A DNA stretch of 64,000 nucleotides from Clostridia bacterium (GCA_017558105.1 JAFYWI010000012.1:1-64000), one strand, 5' to 3'. Shown: positions 10,316 to 20,130, numbered from the stretch's first letter. Numbers and translations: made by a program. Notes: generated by a model not told the origin, from the sequence alone.

Positions 10316-11040
10316 AATATTTCTTCCTTAACTAATACTGGGCCTTCTTTGCAAATTCTTTTGTTGCCGTAAATAGTTTTGCAACTACAACCCATACACG
10401 CGCCAAAACCACAGCCCATACGTTCTTCAAAACTAAACTGAGCGCTTGTTTTTACGCTATTAAATACTGCTTTAAGCATTGGTTCTGGGCCACAAGTATA
10501 GCAATAGGTATAATCTATTTCTTTCATAGCGTCGGTAACGAAACCTTTAACGCCATAACTGCCGTCTACCATGGTAACAATTACTTTTGCCCCCAACAAA
10601 GCAAAGTCTTCTTCGCAGAAAATTTCTTCCTTTTTGTTAAAGCCAAGTATAACGGTAACCTTTTTGCCTTGTTTAATTAACCTTTTTGCTAATTCGTACA
10701 TTGGTGGAACACCTACGCCACCACCAACTAAAACGGGGTTAAAACCACTAACTTCTAAATTATAGCCGTTGCCCAAACCCGTTAACACGTTTAATTTTTC
10801 ACCCTTTTGCATTTGGCTTAAAATTTCAGTACCTTTACCAACTACTTTATATATTATTGTAACGGAATTTTCGCCTAAGTCGAACACGGAAATAGGTCTT
10901 CTTAAATAAACGCCTTCTATTTTAAGGTTTATAAATTGCCCTGCGTTAGTAATGGCAGAAACGTCTCCACCCAAACACATTTTATAAACGCTTTCGGTTA
11001 ATTTTTGGTTGTATAAAATTTCTAAATCTACTTGTTTCAT
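10309..11040 (-). CDS. pyrK: dihydroorotate dehydrogenase B, electron transfer subunit
   Basis: 243 residues. An FAD/NAD-binding ferredoxin reductase-like fold with GGGVGVPPMYELAKRL near residues 107-122, and a C-terminal 2Fe-2S site with cysteines in CGFGACMGCSC and RICKEGPV. It carries electrons from PyrD to NAD. The 3' end overlaps pyrD by seven bases. Confidence 0.95.
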   Translation of the reverse strand: MKQVDLEILYNQKLTESVYKMCLGGDVSAITNAGQFINLKIEGVYLRRPISVFDLGENSVTIIYKVVGKGTEILSQMQKGEKLNVLTGLGNGYNLEVSGFNPVLVGGGVGVPPMYELAKRLIKQGKKVTVILGFNKKEEIFCEEDFALLGAKVIVTMVDGSYGVKGFVTDAMKEIDYTYCYTCGPEPMLKAVFNSVKTSAQFSFEERMGCGFGACMGCSCKTIYGNKRICKEGPVLVKEEILW

Positions 11041-11050
11041 TATTAAATCC

Positions 11051-14000
11051 TTAACTATCTATAGTAGAAACTCTAAACGTGGTTTCTTCTAAAACGTCTA
11101 ACAACGTTTTAACGGTGTCTAACGAAGTGAAAATGTTTAGGTTGTTTTCGGTAGCCAATCTTCTAATTTCGTGGCCGTCGCTAAAAGTAGAATCGCCTAT
11201 AGCACTTGTGTTAATAATGTATGCTAAATGTCCTTGGCGAATTGCGTTAGGTATATCTTCACTATTTTCGCTAATTTTATTTAAAACGTGCGTTCTAATG
11301 CCGTTTTCTTTTAAGAATTTCGCCGTCCCCTTGGTTGCTTGAATATTAAAGCCTAGGTTATAGAACCTTCTAACTAAAGGCAAGGCTTCTTCTTTATCTT
11401 TATCGGCAACGGTTACGAATATAGTGCCGTAGTTAGCAATTTTTAAGCCAGATGCTTGTAGCGCTTTATAGAAAGCCCTATATAAAGTGTCGTCGTAACC
11501 GATTGCTTCACCCGTAGATTTCATTTCTGGTGAAAGGTACGCGTCTAAACCCCTAATTTTATTGAAAGAGAACACTGGAACTTTAACGTACCAACGTTTC
11601 TTTTCTTCTGGGTAAATTTCCGTAATGCCTTGTTCTTTTAAGCTTTTACCTAATATAACGTTAGTAGCAATATCTGCAAGGCTATACCCCGTTGCTTTAG
11701 ATAAGAAAGGCACCGTTCTAGAAGACCTTGGGTTAACTTCTATAATGAAAACGTTTTCTTCTTTATCTACTATAAATTGAATATTGAATAAACCTACTAT
11801 GCCAATACCTAAGCCTAATTCTTTAGAATATTTTAGAATAGTATTTTTAACTTTTTGAGATATGCTAAATGCAGGGTAAACGCTCATAGAGTCGCCAGAG
11901 TGTATGCCCGTTCTTTCTACAAGTTCCATAATACCAGGAACAAAAACTTCTTTGCCGTCGCAAATAGCGTCTACTTCAACTTCTTTACCAACTATATATT
12001 TATCTACTAAAACAGGCTTGTCTTCATCTATTTCAACTGCCGTTTTAATGTAGTGTTTTAGTTGTTCTTCGTTGCCAACTATTTGCATAGCCCTACCACC
12101 TAAAACGAAACTTGGCCTAACGAGTACAGGGTAGCCTATTTCTTTTGCCGTTTTTAAGCCGTCTTCTATGTTAGTTACTGCCCTACCTTGTGGTTGTGGT
12201 ATGTTTAGTTCTTTTAATATCTTTTCAAAAGAGTCTCTGTTTTCTGCTTTTTCTATTGCTTCGCAGTCTGTACCAATAATTTTTACACCCCTATCCATTA
12301 AAGGTTGTGCAAGGTTAATTGCCGTTTGCCCACCTAAAGATGCAATTACACCCAAAGGCTTTTCAAACTCTATAATATTCATAACGTCTTCGGTAGTTAG
12401 TGGTTCAAAATAAAGTTTATCTGCCGTAGTGTAGTCGGTAGAAACGGTTTCTGGGTTGTTGTTTATAATTATTGCTTCGTAGCCGGCATTTTTAATTGTA
12501 GAAACTGCGTGAACGGTAGAATAGTCGAACTCTACGCCTTGCCCAATTCTAATAGGGCCTGCGCCTAAAACTATTATCTTTTTGCCGTCTTTTAATTTTG
12601 CTTCCGTTTTGCCTTGGTATGAAGAATAAAAATATGGAATATACGCGTTAGTGTGGCAAGTATCTACCATTCTAAAGTAAGGGTAAAGTTTTTGTTCTTT
12701 TCTTAAATGGTAAACATCTATTTCTTTTTTGCCCCAAAGCATACCTATAAACTTATCTGAAAAGCCCATAAGTTTTGCTTCTTTTAATACTTCTATATCG
12801 TTAACGTTTTTCTTAACTTTTTCTTCAAGTTTAACAATTTTTTCTATTTCTTCTAAAAATAGTTCTGTAATTTTGGTTATGTCGTGTAATTCAGAAATGC
12901 TTATGCCACGGCGCAAACATTCTGCAACGGCAAAAATATTATCGTCTTTAAATTCTTTTAAGTATGCCTTTATTTCTTCAGTTGCCATGTTGGCAAATTT
13001 TGGCATATATAAGTGGCAAACACCCGTTTCTAAAGAACGAACAGATTTTAACATACACTCTGCAAGGGTACTACCAATGCCCATAACTTCGCCCGTTGCT
13101 TTCATTTGAGTACCAAGTTTGTTAGAAGCCTTTGTGAATTTATCAAAAGGAAATCTTGGGAATTTAGCAACCACATAATCTAACCTTGGTTCAAAACTTG
13201 CAGTAGTGTTGGCAATTTTAATTTCATCTAAAGTCATACCAACGGCAATTTTTGCAGTTACCCTTGCTATAGGGTAGCCACTTGCCTTACTTGCTAGCGC
13301 AGAAGACCTTGAAACCCTTGGGTTAACTTCTATTAGGTAATATTCGCTAGTTTTTGGGTTAAGAGCAAATTGTACGTTGCAACCACCTTCTATTTTTAAT
13401 TCTCTAATAAGTTTAATTGCGCTATCGTTAAGCATTTTTAAGTCTTTGTCGTTAAGGCTCATAATAGGCGCTACTACAACAGAATCCCCCGTGTGTACGC
13501 CAACAGGGTCTATGTTTTCCATACCACAAATGGTAATGGCGTTATCTTGGCCGTCGCGCATAACTTCAAATTCTATTTCTTTATAGCCTTTAACACTCTT
13601 TTCAATTAAAACTTGGTGTACTGGAGACAACTTAAATGCGTTAAGCCCAATTTCTTCTAGTTCTTCTTCCGTATCGGCAAAGCCACCACCCGTGCCACCT
13701 AACGTAAACGCAGGGCGCAACACTACTGGGTAGCCAATTCTTTTAGCTGCTTCTTTTGCTTCTTCTATAGAATAAGTTATTTCAGAAGGTATTACTGGCT
13801 CGCCTATTCTTTGGCAAAGTTCTTTAAATAATTCTCTGTCTTCTGCCATTTCAATACTTTTACTGCTTGTCCCTAAAAGTTGAACACGGCATTCTTCTAA
13901 AACGCCCTTTTTATCTAATTGCATTGCAAGGTTTAAGCCCGTTTGCCCACCAATACCAGGAACGATAGCGTCTGGACGTTCGTACCTAATAATTCTTGCA

Positions 14001-14221
14001 ACGTATTCTAAGGTTAGTGGTTCCATATAAACCTTATCTGCAATAGTGGTGTCAGTCATAATGGTTGCAGGGTTAGAGTTTGCAAGTATAACTTCGTAAC
14101 CTTCTTCTTTTAGTGCCAAACACGCTTGAGTACCTGCATAGTCGAATTCTGCTGCTTGACCTATTACTATTGGGCCAGAGCCTATTATTAGTATTTTCTT
14201 TAAGTCTGTTCTCTTTGCCAT
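11051..14221 (-). CDS. carB: carbamoyl phosphate synthase, large subunit
   Basis: 1056 residues, full length. Two homologous ATP-grasp halves each begin with a glycine-rich site (IIGSGPIVIGQAAEFDYAG near residue 11 and VLGAGPIRIGQGVEFDYS near residue 553), and the MGS-like allosteric domain occupies the last 130 residues. It makes carbamoyl phosphate from bicarbonate, ammonia and two ATP. The glutaminase subunit CarA, normally encoded next to it, is not in this operon or anywhere else in the window. Confidence 0.97.
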   Translation of the reverse strand: MAKRTDLKKILIIGSGPIVIGQAAEFDYAGTQACLALKEEGYEVILANSNPATIMTDTTIADKVYMEPLTLEYVARIIRYERPDAIVPGIGGQTGLNLAMQLDKKGVLEECRVQLLGTSSKSIEMAEDRELFKELCQRIGEPVIPSEITYSIEEAKEAAKRIGYPVVLRPAFTLGGTGGGFADTEEELEEIGLNAFKLSPVHQVLIEKSVKGYKEIEFEVMRDGQDNAITICGMENIDPVGVHTGDSVVVAPIMSLNDKDLKMLNDSAIKLIRELKIEGGCNVQFALNPKTSEYYLIEVNPRVSRSSALASKASGYPIARVTAKIAVGMTLDEIKIANTTASFEPRLDYVVAKFPRFPFDKFTKASNKLGTQMKATGEVMGIGSTLAECMLKSVRSLETGVCHLYMPKFANMATEEIKAYLKEFKDDNIFAVAECLRRGISISELHDITKITELFLEEIEKIVKLEEKVKKNVNDIEVLKEAKLMGFSDKFIGMLWGKKEIDVYHLRKEQKLYPYFRMVDTCHTNAYIPYFYSSYQGKTEAKLKDGKKIIVLGAGPIRIGQGVEFDYSTVHAVSTIKNAGYEAIIINNNPETVSTDYTTADKLYFEPLTTEDVMNIIEFEKPLGVIASLGGQTAINLAQPLMDRGVKIIGTDCEAIEKAENRDSFEKILKELNIPQPQGRAVTNIEDGLKTAKEIGYPVLVRPSFVLGGRAMQIVGNEEQLKHYIKTAVEIDEDKPVLVDKYIVGKEVEVDAICDGKEVFVPGIMELVERTGIHSGDSMSVYPAFSISQKVKNTILKYSKELGLGIGIVGLFNIQFIVDKEENVFIIEVNPRSSRTVPFLSKATGYSLADIATNVILGKSLKEQGITEIYPEEKKRWYVKVPVFSFNKIRGLDAYLSPEMKSTGEAIGYDDTLYRAFYKALQASGLKIANYGTIFVTVADKDKEEALPLVRRFYNLGFNIQATKGTAKFLKENGIRTHVLNKISENSEDIPNAIRQGHLAYIINTSAIGDSTFSDGHEIRRLATENNLNIFTSLDTVKTLLDVLEETTFRVSTIDS

Positions 14222-14231
14222 AAAAATCTCC

Positions 14232-15422
14232 TTATTTTTCGTAGACTACTTTGCCGTTTTTAATTGTTAAAACGCACTCGCCGTAAACTTTTTCTCCCAA
14301 GAACGGAGTGCTTTTACCTTTAGACAAAAAGTCTTTTTCATCTATAACGTATTCTTTTTCTATATTCCATACACAGTAGTCGTTTTCGCTGTGTAAATTA
14401 AACCTTTTACGTGGATTTATGCACATTATTTCCACTAATTTTTCTAACGTAATCACACCCGTTTTAACCAGTTTGGTGTAAAGTATTGGAAAAGCAACTT
14501 CTAACCCAATAATTCCGTTAAGGCTATCTTTTAGACCTTTGCTTTTTTCTTCTATAGAGTGTGGCGCGTGGTCGGTAGCAATCATATCAATAGTGCCGTC
14601 TTTAATGCCTTCAATTAAACTAAGCCTATCTTCCTCGCTCCTAATAGGTGGGTTCATTTTAAAGTTGCCACTTTCTTTTAAGTCTTTATCGCTTAAAACT
14701 AAATAATGTGGCGCAGTTTCGCAAGTTATATCTACCCCGTCTTTTTTTGCTTTTCTAATAAGTTCTACACTTTCTTTGGTAGAAATATGGCAAACGTGAT
14801 ATTTAACACCCGTTTTTTTGCAAAGTTCTATATCTCTTGCTATTTGCCCCCACTCACTTTCAGAACAAATGCCTTTGTGGTTATGTAATTTTGCATACTC
14901 GCCATCGTGAATATAGCCACCTTTTAACAAAGAATTATCTTCACAATGCGCAACTATAATTTTATTAAGTTTTTTTACCATAAGCATAGCGTTAAGCATA
15001 ATTTCTTCGCTTTGAACACCCCTACCGTCGTCTGAAAAACCTGCAACGTAATTTGCCATATCTTCTAAATCTGCTAAACTTTCGCCTTTTTCACCTTTTG
15101 TAATAGCGCCAAATGGTATAACTTCTATAACGGAATCTTTTTCAATTATATTAATTTGCTTAAACAAATTTTCTTTTGAATCTGGAACAGGGTTAAGGTT
15201 AGGCATAGTACAAACGGTTGTGTAGCCACCCCTACTAGCACTTAGGCTACCCGTTTTAATGGTTTCTTTATAAAAAAAACCCGGTTCTCTAAAATGTACG
15301 TGTACATCACAGAAACCGGGAAGAATTAAATAATTTTTGTAAAAAAGAAAAAAGTTACCCCCTGCAGATTGAAGTTTTCCGTTTCTTTCTTTGGTTGAGC
15401 ATACTTTTTCTATTAGAGCCAT
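14232..15422 (-). CDS. pyrC: dihydroorotase
   Basis: 396 residues, class I amidohydrolase. Metal ligands are in DVHVHFREPG (residues 39-48), with further conserved blocks VAHCEDNSL, VCHISTKESVELI and ATDHAPHS. It cyclises carbamoyl aspartate. The N-terminal sandwich domain is shorter than usual for this class (about 425 residues), with only about 35 residues before the metal site. It is the first gene of the pyr operon; AAGGAAA precedes the ATG and directly abuts the T tract of a leader hairpin. Confidence 0.95.
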   Translation of the reverse strand: MALIEKVCSTKERNGKLQSAGGNFFLFYKNYLILPGFCDVHVHFREPGFFYKETIKTGSLSASRGGYTTVCTMPNLNPVPDSKENLFKQINIIEKDSVIEVIPFGAITKGEKGESLADLEDMANYVAGFSDDGRGVQSEEIMLNAMLMVKKLNKIIVAHCEDNSLLKGGYIHDGEYAKLHNHKGICSESEWGQIARDIELCKKTGVKYHVCHISTKESVELIRKAKKDGVDITCETAPHYLVLSDKDLKESGNFKMNPPIRSEEDRLSLIEGIKDGTIDMIATDHAPHSIEEKSKGLKDSLNGIIGLEVAFPILYTKLVKTGVITLEKLVEIMCINPRKRFNLHSENDYCVWNIEKEYVIDEKDFLSKGKSTPFLGEKVYGECVLTIKNGKVVYEK

Positions 15423-15432
15423 AAATTTCCTT

Positions 15433-15457
15433 AAAAAATACCTACCTAATGGGTAGG
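15433..15457 (-). promoter_or_regulatory. terminator-like hairpin in the pyr operon leader (candidate attenuator)
   Basis: On the minus strand, CCTACC-CATTA-GGTAGG (15457-15441) is followed at once by TATTTTTT (15440-15433). It sits between the probable promoter and pyrC and ends where the pyrC ribosome site begins. The shape is that of an intrinsic terminator or a site-sequestering hairpin. I see no clear PyrR binding loop sequence. Confidence 0.55.
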
Positions 15458-15488
15458 CTTAACTTTTATATACAATTTTATTGTATAT

Positions 15489-15518
15489 ATATTAGCATAT
15501 TGTCAATATAAATGTCAA
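15489..15518 (-). promoter_or_regulatory. probable pyr operon promoter
   Basis: Minus strand: TTGACA (15518-15513), 18-base spacer, TAATAT (15494-15489). A second TTGACA at 15506-15501 gives an alternative with TACAAT at a 15-base spacing, so the exact start is uncertain. Confidence 0.5.
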
Positions 15519-15664
15519 ATAAATAAAAGGCAATACAAAACATTTAACGGCAATTTAGAAAAAAAATTTTGCTTAAAACTTTTATATTTTATTGTAAAGA
15601 AAATGAATATAACTCTGCGCAAAATAATCCTAATAAAATTGCCTTGCCAAATATTAGCATTAAG
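15519..15664. other. AT-rich divergent spacer between the pyrC and cvpA promoters
   Basis: This is part of the 323-base space between the divergent pyrC and cvpA genes. Besides the pyr leader and promoter on one side and the cvpA promoter on the other, I see no gene and no clear operator. Confidence 0.5.
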
Positions 15665-15693
15665 TTGCATTTTTTATTAAATTATGTTATATT
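15665..15693 (+). promoter_or_regulatory. cvpA promoter
   Basis: TTGCAT (15665-15670), 17-base spacer, TATATT (15688-15693), about 50 bases before the start codon. Confidence 0.65.
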
Positions 15694-15745
15694 GTTTTTA
15701 TGGTAATTATACTTCTTTTGTTTAATTACGGGAGGAAAATTATAA

Positions 15746-16501
15746 ATGTTATTAGCATCCAGTGCTAGCGCTATAATAGATATTGTTGCGCTTGTGCTAT
15801 TAACGGTATGCGTAATAATAGGTGTAGTTAAAGGTTTTGCTAATTCTTTTATAAGTATTTTTGGCACTATTTTAAGTCTTCTTTTTTCTGTTTTATTATG
15901 CTCGTCTATGGCAGGGTTTTTAGAAAGTGCTTTTGGTACTATTACAGGAATAGCAAGTGGATTAAACGGTGTTTTAACTTCTATTTTTGGCGATACTATT
16001 ATGAACACCCCCCTATCTTCTGCAAATCAAGGATTAATGAGTGATGCAGGAATAGGTTTATGGTTAATCAGCATAGTATTAAACGTTAAAGACAACCCGT
16101 CTATTCCACAAGATACGACCTTGAACGAAATTATTTGCCCTGTTTTTGCGTATTACGTTACGGCGATTATTTCTGTAATAATATTATTTATATTGTTTAA
16201 GATATTGTTTTTCTTGCTTGGAAGGCTCGTTTCTTCCTTGCGCGACAAAATTAGCTTCTTAAACAAAACAGATAGAATTCTTGGCGCAGTGTTAGGATTA
16301 ATACAAGGCATTGTATATATAGAGTTTGCGTTAATGATTATAAGCATTATACCACTTGGCTTTTTCCAAAGCATTATGTATGAAGTATCTAACACCTTCT
16401 TAGTAAACATAATTTCACACATAAACTTATTCCATGCAATAATCGGCTGGGTTACAAACTCATCTACAATTACTTCAATTATCACGCAAATAATAAAATA
16501 G
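15746..16501 (+). CDS. CvpA family membrane protein
   Basis: 251 residues. The N-terminal half matches the CvpA family: a helix followed by GVVKGFANSFISIFGTILSLL, then further hydrophobic segments near residues 135-160 and 185-210. In the family this is an inner-membrane protein associated with colicin V export and envelope homeostasis; its molecular role is unclear. A central 60-residue extracytoplasmic loop is longer than in the E. coli protein. GGGAGGAAAA precedes the ATG. It is monocistronic and ends at a terminator just before the parS sites. Confidence 0.8.
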   Translation: MLLASSASAIIDIVALVLLTVCVIIGVVKGFANSFISIFGTILSLLFSVLLCSSMAGFLESAFGTITGIASGLNGVLTSIFGDTIMNTPLSSANQGLMSDAGIGLWLISIVLNVKDNPSIPQDTTLNEIICPVFAYYVTAIISVIILFILFKILFFLLGRLVSSLRDKISFLNKTDRILGAVLGLIQGIVYIEFALMIISIIPLGFFQSIMYEVSNTFLVNIISHINLFHAIIGWVTNSSTITSIITQIIK

Positions 16502-16548
16502 CCAACATTGTGGTTTAGCGCGTTTGGATTTAACATAAAAAAGTTATA

Positions 16549-16579
16549 AAAACTAGCAATTTTTGCTAGTTTTTTCTTT
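16549..16579 (+). terminator. terminator after cvpA
   Basis: Stem AAAACTAGCAA (16549-16559) / TTGCTAGTTTT (16563-16573) with a three-base loop, followed by a T-rich run. Confidence 0.85.
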
Positions 16580-16585
16580 ATTTTT

Positions 16586-16601
16586 TGTTCCACGTGGAAC
16601 A
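16586..16601. promoter_or_regulatory. parS site 1
   Basis: TGTTCCACGTGGAACA, a perfect 16-bp palindrome one symmetric base pair away from the canonical TGTTTCACGTGAAACA. It is a ParB binding site; the parAB genes begin 2.7 kb downstream. Confidence 0.93.
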
Positions 16602-16619
16602 CCAATTTATTTTTACCTA

Positions 16620-16635
16620 TGTTTCACGTGAAACA
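16620..16635. promoter_or_regulatory. parS site 2 (canonical)
   Basis: TGTTTCACGTGAAACA, the exact palindromic parS consensus. Its centre is 34 bp from that of site 1, about three helical turns. Confidence 0.97.
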
Positions 16636-17063
16636 TTTTTCCTTTAACCAATTAATTTTTACTATAAAACAACTTATAAATATAGACTAAATTAACCCCC
16701 CTTTTTACACAGAATTAATAAAATTTTCCCCACCTAAATAAAAAGGCAATTCTGTGTGAGAACGTTAAAATGCGATTTTTTAAATTTTGAAATAATTTAG
16801 ATTTTTGTCATCTTTCTTGAAATAATAAAATAAAAATTAAAAAACAGGACAAAAGCAAGGTCGTAATGGAATAGCAATTAAATATAAAAATAATATATTT
16901 TTTTGGTTAAAATTTATATTTTAATATAAGGCAAAAAATAAAAACAAGGTTGCATCTTTACTCATTATTTGCAATAAGCAATTATATATAAGTAAAATTA
17001 TAGCATAGCGCTATATATTTTTTGTTTAATTTAACTTTTTTTGAAAAAATATCTTTTTTATTA
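16636..17063. other. 428-base AT-rich non-coding stretch upstream of ftsH
   Basis: No open frame with a ribosome site is visible. It contains a 10-bp inverted repeat, ACACAGAATT (16707-16716) and AATTCTGTGT (16748-16757), around a 31-base loop rich in C and A. A 20-base motif at 16839-16858 recurs with one mismatch at 44609-44628. A short hairpin TATAGC/GCTATA lies near 17001-17020. It could encode a small RNA or extend the ParB-loading region; nothing decides this. Confidence 0.4.
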
Positions 17064-17092
17064 TTGATTTATTGTATATTTTAGTATATTAT
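17064..17092 (+). promoter_or_regulatory. ftsH promoter
   Basis: TTGATT (17064-17069), 17-base spacer, TATTAT (17087-17092), about 30 bases before the ftsH start. Confidence 0.7.
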
Positions 17093-17122
17093 ATATATAA
17101 TACTTATATTAAGGAGACAGAA

Positions 17123-19303
17123 ATGAAAAAAAGTAAAGGATTTTGGATATTAGCTATTATAGCAATACTATTTATATCATTTTTTGTGTTTACTAATTGT
17201 TTTAGTTCAAAAATTAACATACAAAACTACACGGAATTAACACAATTAATAGAAACTCACAAAAACGATGGTTCTTCAACTAATGAAGAAGAATATAAAA
17301 CTATTTTAACAAAAGAAGAATTTACAAACGGAAGTGGTTACGAAAACATTAAAAAAACAATAACTAGAAGAGTTGCAAATTATATAAACTACTCTGTAAA
17401 AATCACCTACGCTTATATTGACGACTACGTAGTTAACTTTAACCTTGCCGTTATTAACCAAGATGATCCTAAAAATATGTATACTTTAGAATTCTCTACA
17501 ATTTTCCCAAGAACGACAGACGAAGTTTCTTTATTGAACAACAGCTTGGCAAAAATTGGTGCTGGCGTTGGTTATAGCGACCCTAATGCAGGTTCAATTT
17601 GGTCTTCACTACTACCACTTATTGGTTGCGTTGTAATTGCAATAGTATTCTTTATTATAATTTCGCAAACTCAAGGTGGAACTAAAGGGGCTATGAACTT
17701 TGCAAAAACTAACGCAAGGTTAAACCACAATATTAAAGTAAGATTTTCAGACGTAGCAGGCGCAGAAGAAGAAAAGGCAGAACTTGCCGAAGTTGTAGAT
17801 TTCCTTAAAAACCCTAAAAAGTTTTCGCAAATTGGCGCAAGAATTCCTAAAGGCGTTTTATTAGTAGGCCCTCCGGGAACTGGTAAAACCTTGTTCGCAA
17901 AAGCAGTTGCAGGCGAAGCAGGTGTTCCGTTCTTCTCTATAAGTGGTTCAGATTTCGTTGAAATGTTCGTTGGCGTAGGCGCATCTAGGGTAAGGGATTT
18001 ATTCGACGTGGCTAAAAAAAGCATGCCTTGTATAGTATTTATAGACGAAATAGACGCAGTTGGCCGTCAACGTGGCACTGGTATGGGTGGCGGACACGAC
18101 GAAAGAGAACAAACCCTTAACCAATTACTTGTTCAAATGGACGGCTTTGAAACAAACGACGGCATTATTATAATGGCGGCTACTAACAGGGCAGACATTT
18201 TAGACCCAGCGCTACTTCGCCCAGGCAGATTCGATAGGCAAATTTACGTTAACCTACCAGACGTTAGGGGCAGAGAAGCAATATTAAAAGTTCACGCAAG
18301 AAATAAACCTTTAGCAAATGAAGTAAACTTCAAAATAGTTGCTAGGATGACAAGTGGTTTTTCTGGCGCAGACTTAGAAAACTTACTAAACGAAGCGGCT
18401 ATTTTAGCAGCAAGGGCTAATAGAAAATATATTACTAATAAAGATTTATACGAAGGCATTAATAAAGTTCTAATAGGTCCACAAAAGAAAAGTAGGTTAG
18501 TTACCGAAACAGACAAACGTATTACGGCTTACCACGAAGCAGGCCACGCAATTTTAGCAAGGTTATTGCCTAACTGCGACCCTGTTCACGAAGTTTCTAT
18601 TATTCCAAGGGGTATGGCTGCCGGCTACACGATGACAAGACCAGAAAACGACGACAACCACTTAACCAAAGGCAAACTTTTAGACGATATCGTTATGACT
18701 TTAGGTGGCAGAGTTGCAGAAGAACTAATTATTAAAGATATTTCTGCCGGTGCTAGTGGAGATATTCAAGCAGTTTCTAAACGTGCAAGGGCTATGGTTA
18801 CCGAATGGGGTATGAGCGAAAAAGTTGGCCCAATCTCTTACGGAGCAGATAAAGAAATTTTTATTGGCAGAGATATGGCTTCACACGTATCGTATAGCGA
18901 AGAAACGGCTGCAATAATTGACGAAGAAGTTTCTAATATTATTAAAAATGCTTTAGAAAAAGCAAGAAAATTGCTAAAAGAAAACAAGCATTTATTAGAT
19001 AATATGGCAAGGCTTTTAGTTGAAAGGGAAACCATTTTTACCGAAGAAGTAGATATGCTTATGGAAGGTAAATCTGTAGAAGAAATTATTAAGTTTATGG
19101 ACGAAAATGAAAAAACTTTACAAGAAAACCCTTTTGCAAGAAAGAATAAAACCATTATTAAAGAAGAAGAATTAGAAACTAAAAAACCAAAAACAGAAAA
19201 AAAAGAAAAAGTTGAAGTTGAAAAAGAAGTTTTAGAAGAACAACCTAAAACGGAAAAAGAAACCGAAACGAAAACTGAAGAAGAAAAACCTTCTAAAAAG
19301 TAA
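17123..19303 (+). CDS. ftsH: ATP-dependent zinc metalloprotease FtsH
   Basis: 726 residues. Order: short cytoplasmic N-terminus; membrane helix at about 7-25; extracytoplasmic domain; second helix at about 172-190; AAA+ domain with Walker A GPPGTGKT near 248, Walker [12 protein letters not shown] and [24 protein letters not shown]41 protease domain with zinc site HEAGH near 470. A Lys/Glu-rich disordered tail of about 60 residues closes the protein. FtsH degrades misfolded membrane proteins and regulators. The start at 17123 follows AAGGAGA. Only 39 bases separate it from parA, so the three genes may share a transcript. Confidence 0.97.
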   Translation: MKKSKGFWILAIIAILFISFFVFTNCFSSKINIQNYTELTQLIETHKNDGSSTNEEEYKTILTKEEFTNGSGYENIKKTITRRVANYINYSVKITYAYIDDYVVNFNLAVINQDDPKNMYTLEFSTIFPRTTDEVSLLNNSLAKIGAGVGYSDPNAGSIWSSLLPLIGCVVIAIVFFIIISQTQGGTKGAMNFAKTNARLNHNIKVRFSDVAGAEEEKAELAEVVDFLKNPKKFSQIGARIPKGVLLVGPPGTGKTLFAKAVAGEAGVPFFSISGSDFVEMFVGVGASRVRDLFDVAKKSMPCIVFIDEIDAVGRQRGTGMGGGHDEREQTLNQLLVQMDGFETNDGIIIMAATNRADILDPALLRPGRFDRQIYVNLPDVRGREAILKVHARNKPLANEVNFKIVARMTSGFSGADLENLLNEAAILAARANRKYITNKDLYEGINKVLIGPQKKSRLVTETDKRITAYHEAGHAILARLLPNCDPVHEVSIIPRGMAAGYTMTRPENDDNHLTKGKLLDDIVMTLGGRVAEELIIKDISAGASGDIQAVSKRARAMVTEWGMSEKVGPISYGADKEIFIGRDMASHVSYSEETAAIIDEEVSNIIKNALEKARKLLKENKHLLDNMARLLVERETIFTEEVDMLMEGKSVEEIIKFMDENEKTLQENPFARKNKTIIKEEELETKKPKTEKKEKVEVEKEVLEEQPKTEKETETKTEEEKPSKK

Positions 19304-19342
19304 AAATAAAAAAGTTAAAGCAATTCTAGTAGGAGAATTATT

Positions 19343-20113
19343 ATGGGAAAAATCATTGCTTTTTCAAACCAAAAAGGTGGCGTAGGTAAAACAACAACTT
19401 GTGTTAATATGAGCGCATATCTTGCCCAAAAAGGCAAAAAGGTGCTTATTGTAGACTTAGACCCTCAGGGTAATGCAACAACGGGGTTAGGCTTTTCTAA
19501 AAGCGAAGTAAAAAAGAGCGTTTATAACGTTATGATAGACGATATGCCTATTGAAGAAGCCGTTGTTAAAACTTGTATAGACGGTTTAGATATTTTACCT
19601 TCTAATATAGATTTAGCCGGCGCAGAAGTAGAATTGGTGTACGTTAAAGACAGAGAACACGTTTTGAAAAAAGTGCTAGAAAAGGCTAAAAATAGTTACG
19701 ATTTTATTACTATAGACTGCCCACCTTCACTTGGATTATTAACCATTAACGCACTTGCTGGGGCAGACAAAGTTATTATTCCTATTCAAAGCGAATATTA
19801 CGCTATGGAAGGTTTAAGCCAACTTATGAACACAATTAAACTTGTTGTTAAACACCTTAACGACAAACTTACTATAGACGGCGTTGTTCTTACTATGAGC
19901 GATAACCGTGCTATAATATCTAGGCAAATATCTGCTGAAATAAAAAAATTCTTTGGCAAACGCGTTTACGAAACGGTTATTCCACGTAACATTAGGCTAG
20001 CAGAAGCACCAAGCCACGGCGTACCTATTATGCTACACGATACAAGGTGTTCCGGCGCTAAAGCATACCTTGCTTTAACAGAAGAATTTTTAAATAGACA
20101 AGCGAAAAAATAA
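19343..20113 (+). CDS. parA: chromosome partitioning ATPase ParA (Soj)
   Basis: 256 residues. Deviant Walker A NQKGGVGKTTT at residues 9-19, Walker A' IVDLDPQGNATTG near 38-50, Walker B ITIDCPPSLG. It is chromosomal Soj type, without the HTH extension of plasmid ParAs. With ParB and the parS sites at 16586-16635 it moves the replication origin and regulates initiation. TAGGAGAA precedes the ATG. Confidence 0.97.
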   Translation: MGKIIAFSNQKGGVGKTTTCVNMSAYLAQKGKKVLIVDLDPQGNATTGLGFSKSEVKKSVYNVMIDDMPIEEAVVKTCIDGLDILPSNIDLAGAEVELVYVKDREHVLKKVLEKAKNSYDFITIDCPPSLGLLTINALAGADKVIIPIQSEYYAMEGLSQLMNTIKLVVKHLNDKLTIDGVVLTMSDNRAIISRQISAEIKKFFGKRVYETVIPRNIRLAEAPSHGVPIMLHDTRCSGAKAYLALTEEFLNRQAKK

Positions 20114-20130
20114 CTTAACGGAGAAAAATT

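Noticed and set aside
12729..13109. 126-codon plus-strand open frame inside carB
   Set aside because: Antisense shadow of a full-length, well conserved carB; no independent start signals.
17123..19303. FtsH as a lipoprotein because of the VFTNC sequence
   Set aside because: The cysteine lies at the end of the first membrane helix of a normal FtsH, and the residues before it are not a proper lipobox.
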